From the NCBI GenBank assembly GCA_024277835.1, contig JAJRUK010000237.1, positions 1 to 14,551 on the forward strand: a DNA stretch of 14,551 nucleotides. Reading direction: 5' to 3'. This document shows positions 1 through 6,638 of the stretch, one piece after another (position 1 is the first letter of the stretch; each line of letters starts with the position of its first letter). This stretch comes from Planctomycetota bacterium (GTDB lineage Bacteria; Planctomycetota; Phycisphaerae; UBA1845). Under the pieces are notes generated by a model. The model searched no databases. It saw only the letters and a list, made by a program, of their open reading frames with translations, and was not told the DNA's origin. The position numbers and the translations under genes were made by a program.

Positions 1-425
1 CGCTCCGCGAAATGGCCGACACGCTCAAGGCGGCGGGCGTCGATGTGCGCTATGCCATCCATCCCGTGGCCGGTCGCATGCCGGGGCATATGAATGTGCT
101 ACTCGCCGAGGCTGATGTGCCTTACGACAAGCTCAAAGAGATGGACGAGATCAACTCGACGCTCGATACGGTGGATGTCGCGATCGTGATCGGTGCAAAC
201 GACGTCGTGAACCCGGTTGCGAAGACGGACCCTGGTTCGCCGATCGCGGGTATGCCGATTATCGACGTGGACAAGTGTCGCACGGTGATTGTGATCAAAC
301 GAAGTCTCTCGCCCGGTTTTGCGGGCATCCCGAACCCACTTTTTGCGATGGATCATACGTTGATGTTCTTCTCTGATGGCAAGAAGGCGTTCACGGAAAT
401 GATCGCCGCGCTCAAAGAGGGGTAG
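1..425 (+). CDS. pntB: NAD(P) transhydrogenase subunit beta, C-terminal part (5' end outside window)
   Basis: This is the NADP(H)-binding domain III of the proton-translocating nicotinamide nucleotide transhydrogenase, a membrane complex that passes hydride between NADH and NADP+ coupled to proton flow. The reading frame is open to the left edge (bases 3-425 give about 140 residues), so the start is missing. Visible motifs closely follow known PntB: HPVAGRMPGHMNVLLAEA, then VPYDKL, EMDEIN, VIGANDVVNP, GSPIAGMPI, a VIVIKRS strand and GFAGIPNPLF near the C-terminus. The upstream glycine-rich NADP fingerprint and the membrane domain lie outside the window. The gene ends normally with TAG; a foldback repeat follows within 50 bases. 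The pntA subunits would be expected to the left. Identity is very secure. Confidence 0.96.
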   Translation, partial: LREMADTLKAAGVDVRYAIHPVAGRMPGHMNVLLAEADVPYDKLKEMDEINSTLDTVDVAIVIGANDVVNPVAKTDPGSPIAGMPIIDVDKCRTVIVIKRSLSPGFAGIPNPLFAMDHTLMFFSDGKKAFTEMIAALKEG

Positions 426-469
426 CGATCGTCCGCGCCCGGGTGCGACGTTCGATGAACGAGATCAAA

Positions 470-515
470 CCGAGCCGCGCCCGTAAGGAAGCGATCTTCC
501 TATGGTGCGACTCGG
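470..515. repeat. Degenerate foldback repeat, family A (copy 1)
   Basis: Bases 470-491 and 496-515 form an imperfect hairpin around a 4-base loop (CGAT, 492-495). The inner stem is GGAAG/CTTCC. The outer stem, from CCGAGCC against CTCGG, pairs at 11 of 12 positions counting one G-T wobble, with a small internal loop between the two stems. The left arm, 469-495, matches the right arm of the inverted repeat at 5326-5355 (read on the minus strand) at 24 of 27 positions. It is therefore a second, eroded copy of the same element rather than a chance hairpin. It lies just behind pntB and could also act as a 3'-end structure, but no T-run follows it. Confidence 0.7.
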
Positions 516-575
516 CGCGACGGACGCGCGAAAGTCGTTCGGTTTCGCACTGTCTCGTTCGCATGGAGACACGAC

Positions 576-854
576 ATGTCCCTGAATGTCAAAGCGTTCA
601 CACTCACCTGCGGTCTTCTTTGGGGTCTGTGCATTTTCTTTCTTACGTGGTGGCTCATCGTTTTTGGCGGCGAGACGGTCGTGTTGGAATCGCTGGGTGA
701 TTTCTATCTGGGGTACTCCGTCACGCCTTCGGGTAGCTTCGTCGGTCTTGTGTACGGGATGATCGACGGCGCACTCGCCGGGTTGATTTTTTCGTGGTTA
801 TACAACGTCTTCGCACGGCGTTTTCCCAGTCGCACGGACACGCCGACGGATTGA
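576..854 (+). CDS. Small two-helix membrane protein (holin-like, uncharacterised)
   Basis: A 92-aa protein with two hydrophobic segments, about residues 8-30 (TCGLLWGLCIFFLTWW and following) and 55-78 (SFVGLVYGMIDGALAGLIF). They are separated by a short loop containing GDFYLGYSVTPSGSF, and the tail is a basic/polar stretch, ARRFPSRTDTPTD. The start is supported by GGAGA at 565-569, six bases before the ATG. Short proteins with this pattern (NVKAFTLTCG, then GYSVTPSGSFVGL and a Trp-Leu-Tyr-Asn end) are commonly labelled 'bacteriophage holin' in automatic annotation; I recognise the pattern but no function is proven. There are no phage genes nearby, so a lysis role is unlikely. The TGA stop overlaps the likely -35 box of the tRNA gene. 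Confidence 0.8.
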   Translation: MSLNVKAFTLTCGLLWGLCIFFLTWWLIVFGGETVVLESLGDFYLGYSVTPSGSFVGLVYGMIDGALAGLIFSWLYNVFARRFPSRTDTPTD

Positions 855-880
855 CCAAAGTCACCCGCTGCGGTTAGTCT
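851..880 (+). promoter_or_regulatory. Putative sigma-70 promoter of tRNA-Arg
   Basis: TTGACC at 851-856 is a good -35 box. It is followed after 18 bases by TAGTCT (875-880) or after 17 by TTAGTC (874-879), a weak -10. Transcription would begin about 7 bases before the tRNA, a normal leader length. The -35 overlaps the stop codon of the preceding small membrane protein gene. Confidence 0.4.
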
Positions 881-893
881 ACAGGCGGTCGAT

Positions 894-967
894 GCGCCGG
901 TAGCTCAGTCGGATAGAGCACTGGATTTCTAATCCAGCGGTCGCAGGTTCGAGTCCTGCCCGGCGCG
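894..967 (+). tRNA. tRNA-Arg (anticodon UCU)
   Basis: A full cloverleaf can be drawn. The acceptor stem is GCGCCGG (894-900) with CCGGCGC (960-966) and discriminator G at 967. The D stem is GCTC/GAGC (903-906 with 916-919). The anticodon stem is CTGGA/TCCAG (921-925 with 933-937) around loop TTTCTAA, giving anticodon TCT at 928-930, which reads AGA (Arg). The T stem is GCAGG/CCTGC (943-947 with 955-959) around TTCGAGT. CCA is not encoded, so it must be added after transcription. No second copy of the 3' end is visible in the window, so there is no sign of an integrated element here. Confidence 0.97.
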
Positions 968-991
968 GTTGCTCAGTCGGTTGCGACGGGG

Positions 992-2155
992 TTATTCCTG
1001 TTGCTCGGTCGGCAGGGGACACCATTCGTACGTTGGGATCAACGCCTTCTCGATTTCCTCTTGAACGCCTGGGGCGGTGTCGTTTGCTAGCCCTTGAATG
1101 GCGGTCAGTGCCTCGGGGAATCGACACCAGAATCTTCCAAGGACTCGAACTGCTTTTATTCGCGTTTTCGGATCCTTGTCAGCCAGCAGGTATGTCGCAT
1201 AGCCGAGAACCTCCAGAGATGGCGGTCGGTCAGAGAGGTGTTCGATCGCCGCGTCGCGGAGTTCCCGGTTGTCCCCTTCGATGATCTTCTTGAACCGAAG
1301 TTCCGCGCCGTATGAATCTTCCGCGATTGTGCCAATGGTCTTCACGGCAGCCAGTCGGATAGCTCGGTCCTCGTCATCGAGCAAGGGAGCGAGGAAAGCT
1401 GCCGTGTGTCCGTCGCGGCATCGTTTGAGCGACCTGACCGCGTGGAGACGCGACAGAGAAACTCGCCGCGAGTGCCCGCTCTGCAGCACGATCTTGCGGA
1501 GCTTATCGCAGTCAGCGTGACCAGTCGCCAACTTGTCATTGCGCGCGGCCTTGATATCGAGAAGTGTCGCTCGCCCTGTGCCTGAGTTGCTTGCGAGTTC
1601 AATGGGGATAGTCTTGCCATTCCTGCGGAGCTGGCTGGCCCTCAGCATGCTGTTCGTCTGGCCTACGTTGTCGTCCACGATGTAGGCGTTGTCCGCGTAT
1701 ACTCGGTAGCGAACTGTTCGCTTTTCGCCTCCTTGTGGAAGATAGCCTCCCAGGTGAAAGAAGTGATTCGGCTTGAGCGTCGAACTAAGATAATAGCTAT
1801 TTCCGCACCAGGAGTAGCCGTGAGGTTGTGCGCGTACCCATGTGCCGTCGTCTCGCATCGCTTCCAACATGAGGTATGGATTCCTGTCCTGCGTTGAGAA
1901 GGCAATACCGTCACTTGTTCGATTCACCAGATAGAGTGTGACATGCCTGGGGCCGACGTCCGAAAAGTCAGCGATGAGGGAAATGATCCCGTCTTTGGCT
2001 TCGATGCTTTCAGGTAACTCTTCGATTGGTCTCGGGTCTTTCAGTCTAGTTCCTAGATAAAGCACGTCGGGTGTGTCCGCGTGTGTCGCGGTGCTTATGC
2101 AGAGCGCTGCTACGATGCTTGCCCGATAGCATCCGGCGGTACGAAGATTGTGCAT
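992..2155 (-). CDS. Secreted HEAT-repeat protein of unknown function
   Basis: A 387-aa protein with an N-terminal signal peptide: basic MHNLRTAGCYR, a hydrophobic core ASIVAALCISTA and a likely cut after THA near residue 26. Residues about 30-190 look beta-rich and Ig-like (for example HVTLYLVNRTSDGIAFS and RTVRYRVYADNAYIV). Residues about 235-372 are alpha-helical HEAT-type repeats, with three clear units beginning LLDDEDRAIRLAAVKTIG, LLADKDPKTRIKAVRVLG and LANDTAPGVQEEIEKAL. Such repeats are protein-binding scaffolds, so a periplasmic or surface binding role is inferred. The start is supported by AGGAG (+ strand 2165-2169) nine bases upstream and by a TATAAT box. It is a monocistronic minus-strand gene between the tRNA and the zinc-ribbon membrane gene. 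I do not recognise a named family. Confidence 0.82.
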   Translation of the reverse strand: MHNLRTAGCYRASIVAALCISTATHADTPDVLYLGTRLKDPRPIEELPESIEAKDGIISLIADFSDVGPRHVTLYLVNRTSDGIAFSTQDRNPYLMLEAMRDDGTWVRAQPHGYSWCGNSYYLSSTLKPNHFFHLGGYLPQGGEKRTVRYRVYADNAYIVDDNVGQTNSMLRASQLRRNGKTIPIELASNSGTGRATLLDIKAARNDKLATGHADCDKLRKIVLQSGHSRRVSLSRLHAVRSLKRCRDGHTAAFLAPLLDDEDRAIRLAAVKTIGTIAEDSYGAELRFKKIIEGDNRELRDAAIEHLSDRPPSLEVLGYATYLLADKDPKTRIKAVRVLGRFWCRFPEALTAIQGLANDTAPGVQEEIEKALIPTYEWCPLPTEQQE

Positions 2156-2207
2156 GTCGTCTGACTCCTAACGAATCGGTCGATAAGGACCAGTTGAATT
2201 CCGCGCC

Positions 2208-2213
2208 ATTATA
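2208..2213 (-). promoter_or_regulatory. -10 box of the HEAT-repeat gene
   Basis: Read on the minus strand, 2213-2208 is a perfect TATAAT. It would start transcription near 2201 and leave a leader of about 45 bases that contains the AGGAG ribosome site. The expected -35 position (about 2231-2237) has no good match to TTGACA, so this is either a -35-weak promoter or activator-dependent. Confidence 0.5.
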
Positions 2214-2308
2214 CTCCGCTGTTTGAATTGCGCTGCATCTAGATTATGGCAAATGCGTCACTGGGTTGGAATGGGCGTTTCTGCGGCGACTCGCAGGGTA
2301 GTGCGGAC

Positions 2309-3904
2309 CTATTTGTTCGCGTATCGCGTGGCTGCGGTGCCGATGGCGAGCCTTTGGAGGAAAAACGCTCCGCAGGCGAAGTTGGGCATGCAGAAGAGGA
2401 ATGTTACGAGAACGTTGGGTTGTATTCCAATGGCCCTTGCCATCGGGCGTAGCATGACTGATTGATCCATCATCAGCATAAGTAGAAGCGTCGCACCAAA
2501 TACCGCCCAACAGAGAAGAAAACCGCTCAGGTAAGAGCTGACCTGCATGGCCGCAGGGAGCAGGTTACGTTTGTTTGTGAGCGATTGGATCATCCCGACG
2601 AGCATCGCACCGACGCAGGCAACGGCGAGCGCTCCCATTAGGGTGAGACTTCCCACGGCGAGCGGGATGATGATATGCATTTCGGGTTCGCGATCGAAAT
2701 CGGTCCATTCACTGAGAATATAGGTCACCACGAGAACCGCGCACACCCCGACCAGCCCAATGGCGCAAAGGTTGATCGCGAAGAAGCGGCGGTGGGCGGT
2801 GGTCGCGCAGCTCACTTTGAGAGATTGGCCAAACGTCTTGGGCGAGAAAATCGCGTTCTGCGCGCAGTGCCACCATGTGTGGATCGTATCGCCGCCCCTT
2901 CGATGCTCCCACGCAGTCCCGGGATGCACGTCGGGACCAAGTGATTCGATGACGGGTTTGCCGCACTCCGGGCAGCGACTGTCCATGGGAATCGTGTGGA
3001 GGTCGTAGCCGCATTCAATGCAGCGACGTTCTCGCGCGATCGGGGGGACGTTGCGTGTTGCACCGATCGATCGAAATAGTGCCCACAGAAACCAAAGGGC
3101 GGTCAGGAACCCGAGGGGGACGCCGACTGCGTGAGGATTGTGTTGGAGCCAAGGGCGTTTCTCGCGCCACTTGTCGAGCGCTTCGTAGTAGGACTCCGTC
3201 GCGGCGCCCCACTCGGCAAATGCAACCTCGTAGTCGGCCATTGCTTTGTCGTAACCTGGCTCGCTTTTGGGTAACACTGGCTCCATCGGTCGGGCGATCG
3301 CGGGCCGGATCGGTCGAGGATTGGTTTTTCTCCACAGGCCGTCTTCGTGTTCTATGCACGCTAGCGGTCCGCCGATGATGAGGGCTGCGAGTATTAGGCG
3401 CGAGCTTGCGATCCAGGTCTGCCGGACTGCGAATCCGAACGATTGTCGTAGTCGTTCGTCGCGCGCACCCCAGGGCATTGCTACGAATCCGATCACGAGA
3501 TGTGCTCCCTCGACGAGTGCGATCATTCCGAGGACAGCGAGGATGCGTTCGATCGGATGGTGATTGAGTTCCCCGATGAGTCTCCCGATTTCGTGTTGCG
3601 TTGCTCGGACAAGTCGGGTGAACGCGGCCCAGCCGGACACTGACGAGTTCGCCCAGAAAACCAGTAGATAAATGACCGCGACCGTCGCGAGGGGTGATAC
3701 AAAGTGAATGAGCCACGCGCGCTTGAGCGATAGATTCGCCGTGCGCTGCCCGACCCACGCAGGTCGAAACGGCGCGTATAGCATCGCCTTGAGCATCGAA
3801 ATCGGTGGCGGTTGCGAGACCGCGTTGTCGGTCGATTCACTGTCCGGACGCGCCGGGTCGCCGCTGGGCATTGGGCTTTTCGATGTCGTTTCGATGAGGG
3901 TCAT
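2309..3904 (-). CDS. Polytopic membrane protein with internal zinc ribbon, unknown function
   Basis: About 531 aa from the ATG at 3904; a TTG nine bases further upstream (3913) would give 534 aa, and neither has a clear ribosome site. After a polar, proline-rich head of about 35 residues there are roughly eight hydrophobic segments: four before residue 280 and four after residue 373. Two charged regions separate them. The first, about residues 185-260, is Pro/Glu/Tyr-rich. The second contains a zinc ribbon, CIECGYDL...RCPECGKP, with cysteines at about 295, 298, 311 and 314. This CxxCGYDL ribbon is very common in membrane proteins of Planctomycetota (recalled knowledge). The segment IFSPKTFGQSL after the ribbon precedes the last membrane block. 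Transport, regulation or stress sensing are all possible; no catalytic motif is seen. It is divergent from hutI. Confidence 0.82.
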   Translation of the reverse strand: MTLIETTSKSPMPSGDPARPDSESTDNAVSQPPPISMLKAMLYAPFRPAWVGQRTANLSLKRAWLIHFVSPLATVAVIYLLVFWANSSVSGWAAFTRLVRATQHEIGRLIGELNHHPIERILAVLGMIALVEGAHLVIGFVAMPWGARDERLRQSFGFAVRQTWIASSRLILAALIIGGPLACIEHEDGLWRKTNPRPIRPAIARPMEPVLPKSEPGYDKAMADYEVAFAEWGAATESYYEALDKWREKRPWLQHNPHAVGVPLGFLTALWFLWALFRSIGATRNVPPIARERRCIECGYDLHTIPMDSRCPECGKPVIESLGPDVHPGTAWEHRRGGDTIHTWWHCAQNAIFSPKTFGQSLKVSCATTAHRRFFAINLCAIGLVGVCAVLVVTYILSEWTDFDREPEMHIIIPLAVGSLTLMGALAVACVGAMLVGMIQSLTNKRNLLPAAMQVSSYLSGFLLCWAVFGATLLLMLMMDQSVMLRPMARAIGIQPNVLVTFLFCMPNFACGAFFLQRLAIGTAATRYANK

Positions 3905-3968
3905 ATTGGTCAATCGCCGACGCGGTCCGTCGCCGGATTTTTCTATCGCGGGCGAATCGGTCCGCTTG

Positions 3969-3977
3969 TGGTATCAT
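3969..3977 (+). promoter_or_regulatory. Putative extended -10 promoter of hutI
   Basis: TGGTATCAT carries the TGn extension (3969-3971) directly before TATCAT (3972-3977), five of six to TATAAT. No -35 is visible. The start would be near 3984, about 49 bases before the hutI ATG. Confidence 0.3.
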
Positions 3978-4002
3978 AGGCCATTCGAGTTATCGACGTC
4001 AC
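3973..4002 (-). promoter_or_regulatory. Putative promoter of the zinc-ribbon membrane gene
   Basis: On the minus strand GTGACG (+ strand 3997-4002) is followed after 18 bases by TATGAT (3973-3978). They match TTGACA at four of six and TATAAT at five of six positions. The leader would be about 60 bases. It overlaps a putative hutI promoter on the other strand. Confidence 0.4.
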
Positions 4003-4032
4003 TATTCGATTTTACAGAGTGCGGTTTCAAAA

Positions 4033-5259
4033 ATGTTGGCGATACGCAATATTGGGCAGCTTGTGGTGGTTCCGGCGGGGCCAATCGGTGGAAAGTCGAT
4101 GGGCAGCGTCGATCGCATCGAGCGGGCAGCCATGCTCATCGATGGCGAGACGATTTCTTGGTTCGGCCTAGAATCGAAGCTCGAAACCCCCGCAGACTGT
4201 GAAACGATCGACGCCGTCGGGAATTGTGTGATCCCCGGTTTGATTGATTGTCACACGCACACCGTTTTCGCCGGCTCGCGCGAGCGCGAGTTTGTCCAGC
4301 GCATCGAAGGGCGAAGTTATGAGGAGATCGCGCGGTCTGGCGGCGGGATTCGGGTCACAGTCGAAGCAATTCGGGCGGCTTCGTGCGATGAACTTGTTGA
4401 GCTTGCTCTGCCACGACTCCGGCGGATGCTTAAGAATGGTGTGACGACTGTTGAGGTCAAAAGCGGGTATGGGCTGACGGTTGCGGATGAGCTGAAGATG
4501 TTGGAGGCGATCAATCGCCTTAAAGCGTTGCAGCCCATCGAGCTAGTGGCGACGTATCTCGCGGCTCATACGGTGCCTCGCGAGTTTGACGGTCGGCCGG
4601 ATGATTACCTCGACGTTGTGCTCGATGAAAAAGTGCTCGCGCAAGTGCGGGATGAGGAGCTGGCGGAATTCTGCGACGTATTTTGCGAGACCACAGCCTT
4701 TGACGTCGAGCAGTCGCGGCGAGTGCTTTTGACTTGCAAGAAGTTTGGTCTAACGCCGAAGCTGCACGCGGATCAGATTACGCAGATCGGGGCGACGGTG
4801 CTCGCGGGTGAGGTCGGGGCGATTTCTGCCGATCATCTCGAGACGATTAACGATGCGGGGATTGCAGCGATGCGCGAGGCGGAATGTATCGCTGTGCTAC
4901 TGCCGGGGTGTTCGTATTATCTTGGTATTGCCCAAGCGCCCGCTCGCAAGATTCTTGACGCGGACTTGCCCGTGGCGATCGCGACAGATTACAACCCCGG
5001 TTCGTCGATGGTCGAGTCGCTTCCGCTGGTGATGAACATCGCGGCCACCCAGATGAAAATGACACCGTGCGAGTCGCTGATCGGCGTCACAACCAACGCC
5101 GCGTCGGCGCTCAATCGGCAGGGTTGCATCGGTGCGATCAAGGTCGGAATGCAGGCGGACTTGGCGATTTTGGATGTGCCGAACGTCGAGCGGATGGTCT
5201 ACGAGCCAGGTCGAAATTGCGTGCGGACAGTGCTGAAAAAGGGGCGCGTGGTTGGGTAA
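4033..5259 (+). CDS. hutI: Imidazolonepropionase
   Basis: A 408-aa amidohydrolase that hydrolyses 4-imidazolone-5-propanoate to N-formimidoyl-L-glutamate, the third step of histidine degradation in the cytoplasm. It shows the full family signature: IDCHTHTVFAGSRE with metal-binding His74 and His76, the RSGGGI segment, EVKSGYGLT (about 141-149), the LAAHTVP loop with His179, KLHADQ with His245, SADHLE with His268 and ATDYNPGS with Asp319. The end QADLAILD...VRTVLKKGRVV is the typical C-terminal beta strand unit. The length is normal for HutI. The ATG at 4033 is preferred because residues 1-45 already form the expected first beta sandwich strands; no strong ribosome site precedes it. hutH, hutU and hutG are not in the window, so the pathway must be completed elsewhere. 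An inverted repeat follows the stop. Confidence 0.96.
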   Translation: MLAIRNIGQLVVVPAGPIGGKSMGSVDRIERAAMLIDGETISWFGLESKLETPADCETIDAVGNCVIPGLIDCHTHTVFAGSREREFVQRIEGRSYEEIARSGGGIRVTVEAIRAASCDELVELALPRLRRMLKNGVTTVEVKSGYGLTVADELKMLEAINRLKALQPIELVATYLAAHTVPREFDGRPDDYLDVVLDEKVLAQVRDEELAEFCDVFCETTAFDVEQSRRVLLTCKKFGLTPKLHADQITQIGATVLAGEVGAISADHLETINDAGIAAMREAECIAVLLPGCSYYLGIAQAPARKILDADLPVAIATDYNPGSSMVESLPLVMNIAATQMKMTPCESLIGVTTNAASALNRQGCIGAIKVGMQADLAILDVPNVERMVYEPGRNCVRTVLKKGRVVG

Positions 5260-5271
5260 CTGGTTTGATGA

Positions 5272-5355
5272 ACCGAGCCGCGACCGTGAGGAGGCGAACA
5301 TTCGAGTCGTCACGAATGCTCGAAAGAAATCGCTCCCTCACGGTCGCGGCTCGGT
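5272..5355. repeat. Long inverted repeat, family A (copy 2)
   Basis: ACCGAGCCGCGACCGTGAGG at 5272-5291 is the exact reverse complement of 5336-5355, a 20-bp perfect stem. The arms extend inward to about 26 positions with two mismatches (5272-5297 with 5330-5355). Outside, GGTTT (5262-5266) can pair with AAACC (5357-5361). The interior holds a smaller hairpin, CATTCG (5299-5304) with CGAATG (5313-5318). The sequence matches the degenerate element at 469-495 at 24 of 27 positions, so it is a dispersed repeat (REP/MITE-like). Lying 12 bases after the hutI stop, it may also protect or end the hutI transcript; there is no long T-run. Confidence 0.85.
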
Positions 5356-5456
5356 GAAACCGAAAATTCTTGCATGAGACGTGCTATTCATGGGAGGACA
5401 GTCAGACTATTGGCGTTTTTCTGCAACGACTCGTCGAAGCGTCCGATATTACTTGT

Positions 5457-6428
5457 ATGCTAAGTAAGCTTTCAGGTAAGCGAATTTGCGTCACGGGTGG
5501 GGCCGGGTTTGTCGGGCGCGTATTGTGCGAGCGACTTCGTGCGGGCGGGGCGGGTGACCTCTTTATTCCGCGATCGCTTGATTACGATTTGACGGATGCA
5601 GGGGCGGTTGCGCGGATGTATGACGATGCTCGTCCCGACGTCGTGATTCATCTTGCCGCCGAGGTCGGGGGGATCGGTGCGAATCAAAAACGTCCGGGTC
5701 GATTCTTTTTCGCGAACATGGCCATGGGGTTGCATCTGATCGAGGAAGGTCGGCGGCGGGGGATTGATAAGTTTGTTCAGGTCGGAACGGTTTGCGCTTA
5801 TCCGAAGTTTTGCCCGGTGCCGTTTTGTGAAGACGATCTTTGGAACGGGTACCCGGAAGAGACGAACGCGCCGTATGGTGTCGCAAAGCGTTCGCTGGGC
5901 GTGATGCTCGATGCGTATCGGCGCGAGTATGGGTTTAACGGCATCTATGTGATTCCGGTCAACCTGTATGGTCCCGGGGACAACTTCGATCCTGAAACGT
6001 CGCATGTGATACCGGCGCTGGTTCGAAAGTTCAGCGAGGCGGTTTCGGAAGGGCGGGACGAAGTGACATGCTGGGGCACTGGCGACGCGAGTCGCGAGTT
6101 TATGTATGTCGATGACGCAGCCAACGGGATTCTGGCGGCGACGGTTTCGCACGACACGTCGGAACCGGTGAATCTGGGGACGGGGCACGAGATTCGCATC
6201 GCGGACCTTGCGGCGATGATCGCGAAGGAGTGTGGTTTCACCGGGCGCATCGTCTGGGACGGGTCGCGCCCGGACGGTCAACCCAAGCGACAACTCGACA
6301 CGACGCGGGCGAAGGAGCGGTTTGCCTGGGAAGCGGGCGTTTCGCTTTGCGAGGGGATTCCGCGTACGGTTGCTTGGTGGAAGGCGCACACTCCCAATGC
6401 TCTTGCCGAACATGCGACTGGCGTTTAG
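5457..6428 (+). CDS. fcl: GDP-L-fucose synthase-type NAD-dependent epimerase/reductase
   Basis: 323 aa from the ATG at 5457; an in-frame TTG at 5370 would add 29 residues unlike the family, so the ATG, which directly precedes the Rossmann strand, is chosen. It is an extended SDR that converts GDP-4-keto-6-deoxy-mannose to GDP-L-fucose, feeding surface polysaccharide synthesis. Visible are the nucleotide-binding GGAGFVG (14-20), a VIHLAAEVGGIGANQ segment, VGTVCAYPK (109-117), the YGVAK catalytic Tyr140/Lys144, NLYGPGDNFDPETSHVIPAL (His183) and REFMYVDDAA. The residue aligned with catalytic Ser107 of the Escherichia coli enzyme appears to be Thr111, while the neighbouring Cys is kept (Cys113). 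No gmd or glycosyltransferase genes are beside it, so the substrate is inferred from sequence only. A related NDP-sugar epimerase/reductase is the alternative. Confidence 0.88.
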   Translation: MLSKLSGKRICVTGGAGFVGRVLCERLRAGGAGDLFIPRSLDYDLTDAGAVARMYDDARPDVVIHLAAEVGGIGANQKRPGRFFFANMAMGLHLIEEGRRRGIDKFVQVGTVCAYPKFCPVPFCEDDLWNGYPEETNAPYGVAKRSLGVMLDAYRREYGFNGIYVIPVNLYGPGDNFDPETSHVIPALVRKFSEAVSEGRDEVTCWGTGDASREFMYVDDAANGILAATVSHDTSEPVNLGTGHEIRIADLAAMIAKECGFTGRIVWDGSRPDGQPKRQLDTTRAKERFAWEAGVSLCEGIPRTVAWWKAHTPNALAEHATGV

Positions 6429-6472
6429 AGCGATTCTTTTGTTTCGATGGCATCCTTGAGTTCGAACGTCCG

Positions 6473-6490
6473 CGCAGGCTGAAGCCTGCG
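6473..6490. repeat. Short palindromic hairpin CGCAGGC-TGAA-GCCTGCG
   Basis: A perfect 7-bp stem (6473-6479 with 6484-6490) with loop TGAA lies 45 bases after the fcl stop. There is no T-run, so it is not a standard intrinsic terminator. The pattern resembles short dispersed intergenic palindromes and shares CGCAGG, TGAA and CCTGCGGC blocks with a hairpin upstream of the cold-shock gene. Confidence 0.55.
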
Positions 6491-6555
6491 GCTCGGGGCG
6501 GGGTCCGCCATTTGGGGTCGTGTAAAGTCGTAACTTTTACCTGCCTTTTGTGTTC

Positions 6556-6584
6556 TTGCCGACCGGTGCGCAGCGGCGTACAAT
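6556..6584 (+). promoter_or_regulatory. Sigma-70 promoter of the NfeD-FloA cluster
   Basis: TTGCCG (6556-6561) and TACAAT (6579-6584) are separated by exactly 17 bases; they match consensus at four of six and five of six positions. The start would be near 6591, leaving a leader of about 48 bases that includes GGAGG at 6625-6629 before the ATG at 6639. Confidence 0.6.
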
Positions 6585-6638
6585 TCCATAGGAAAAACGC
6601 GCGCTCGGGAATCACGTTTTGCGCGGAGGCGATTGCAC

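Noticed and set aside
894..967. tRNA-Arg as an integration site for a mobile element
   Set aside because: No direct repeat of the tRNA 3' end, integrase or phage gene is visible; the holin-like label alone is not evidence.
3015..3758. Minus-strand open frame of 247 codons in another frame of the zinc-ribbon gene
   Set aside because: It is a low-complexity Arg/Thr/Ser translation; the 531-aa frame has clear membrane helices and the zinc ribbon.
5472..6413. Minus-strand open frame of 313 codons opposite the epimerase
   Set aside because: It is an Arg/Pro-rich antisense shadow of the fcl-type gene without domain signals.
6524..6537. AAAGT-CGTA-ACTTT hairpin upstream of the long nfeD as an operator
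   Set aside because: It has only five A/T-rich pairs and lies well before the promoter; chance is likely.
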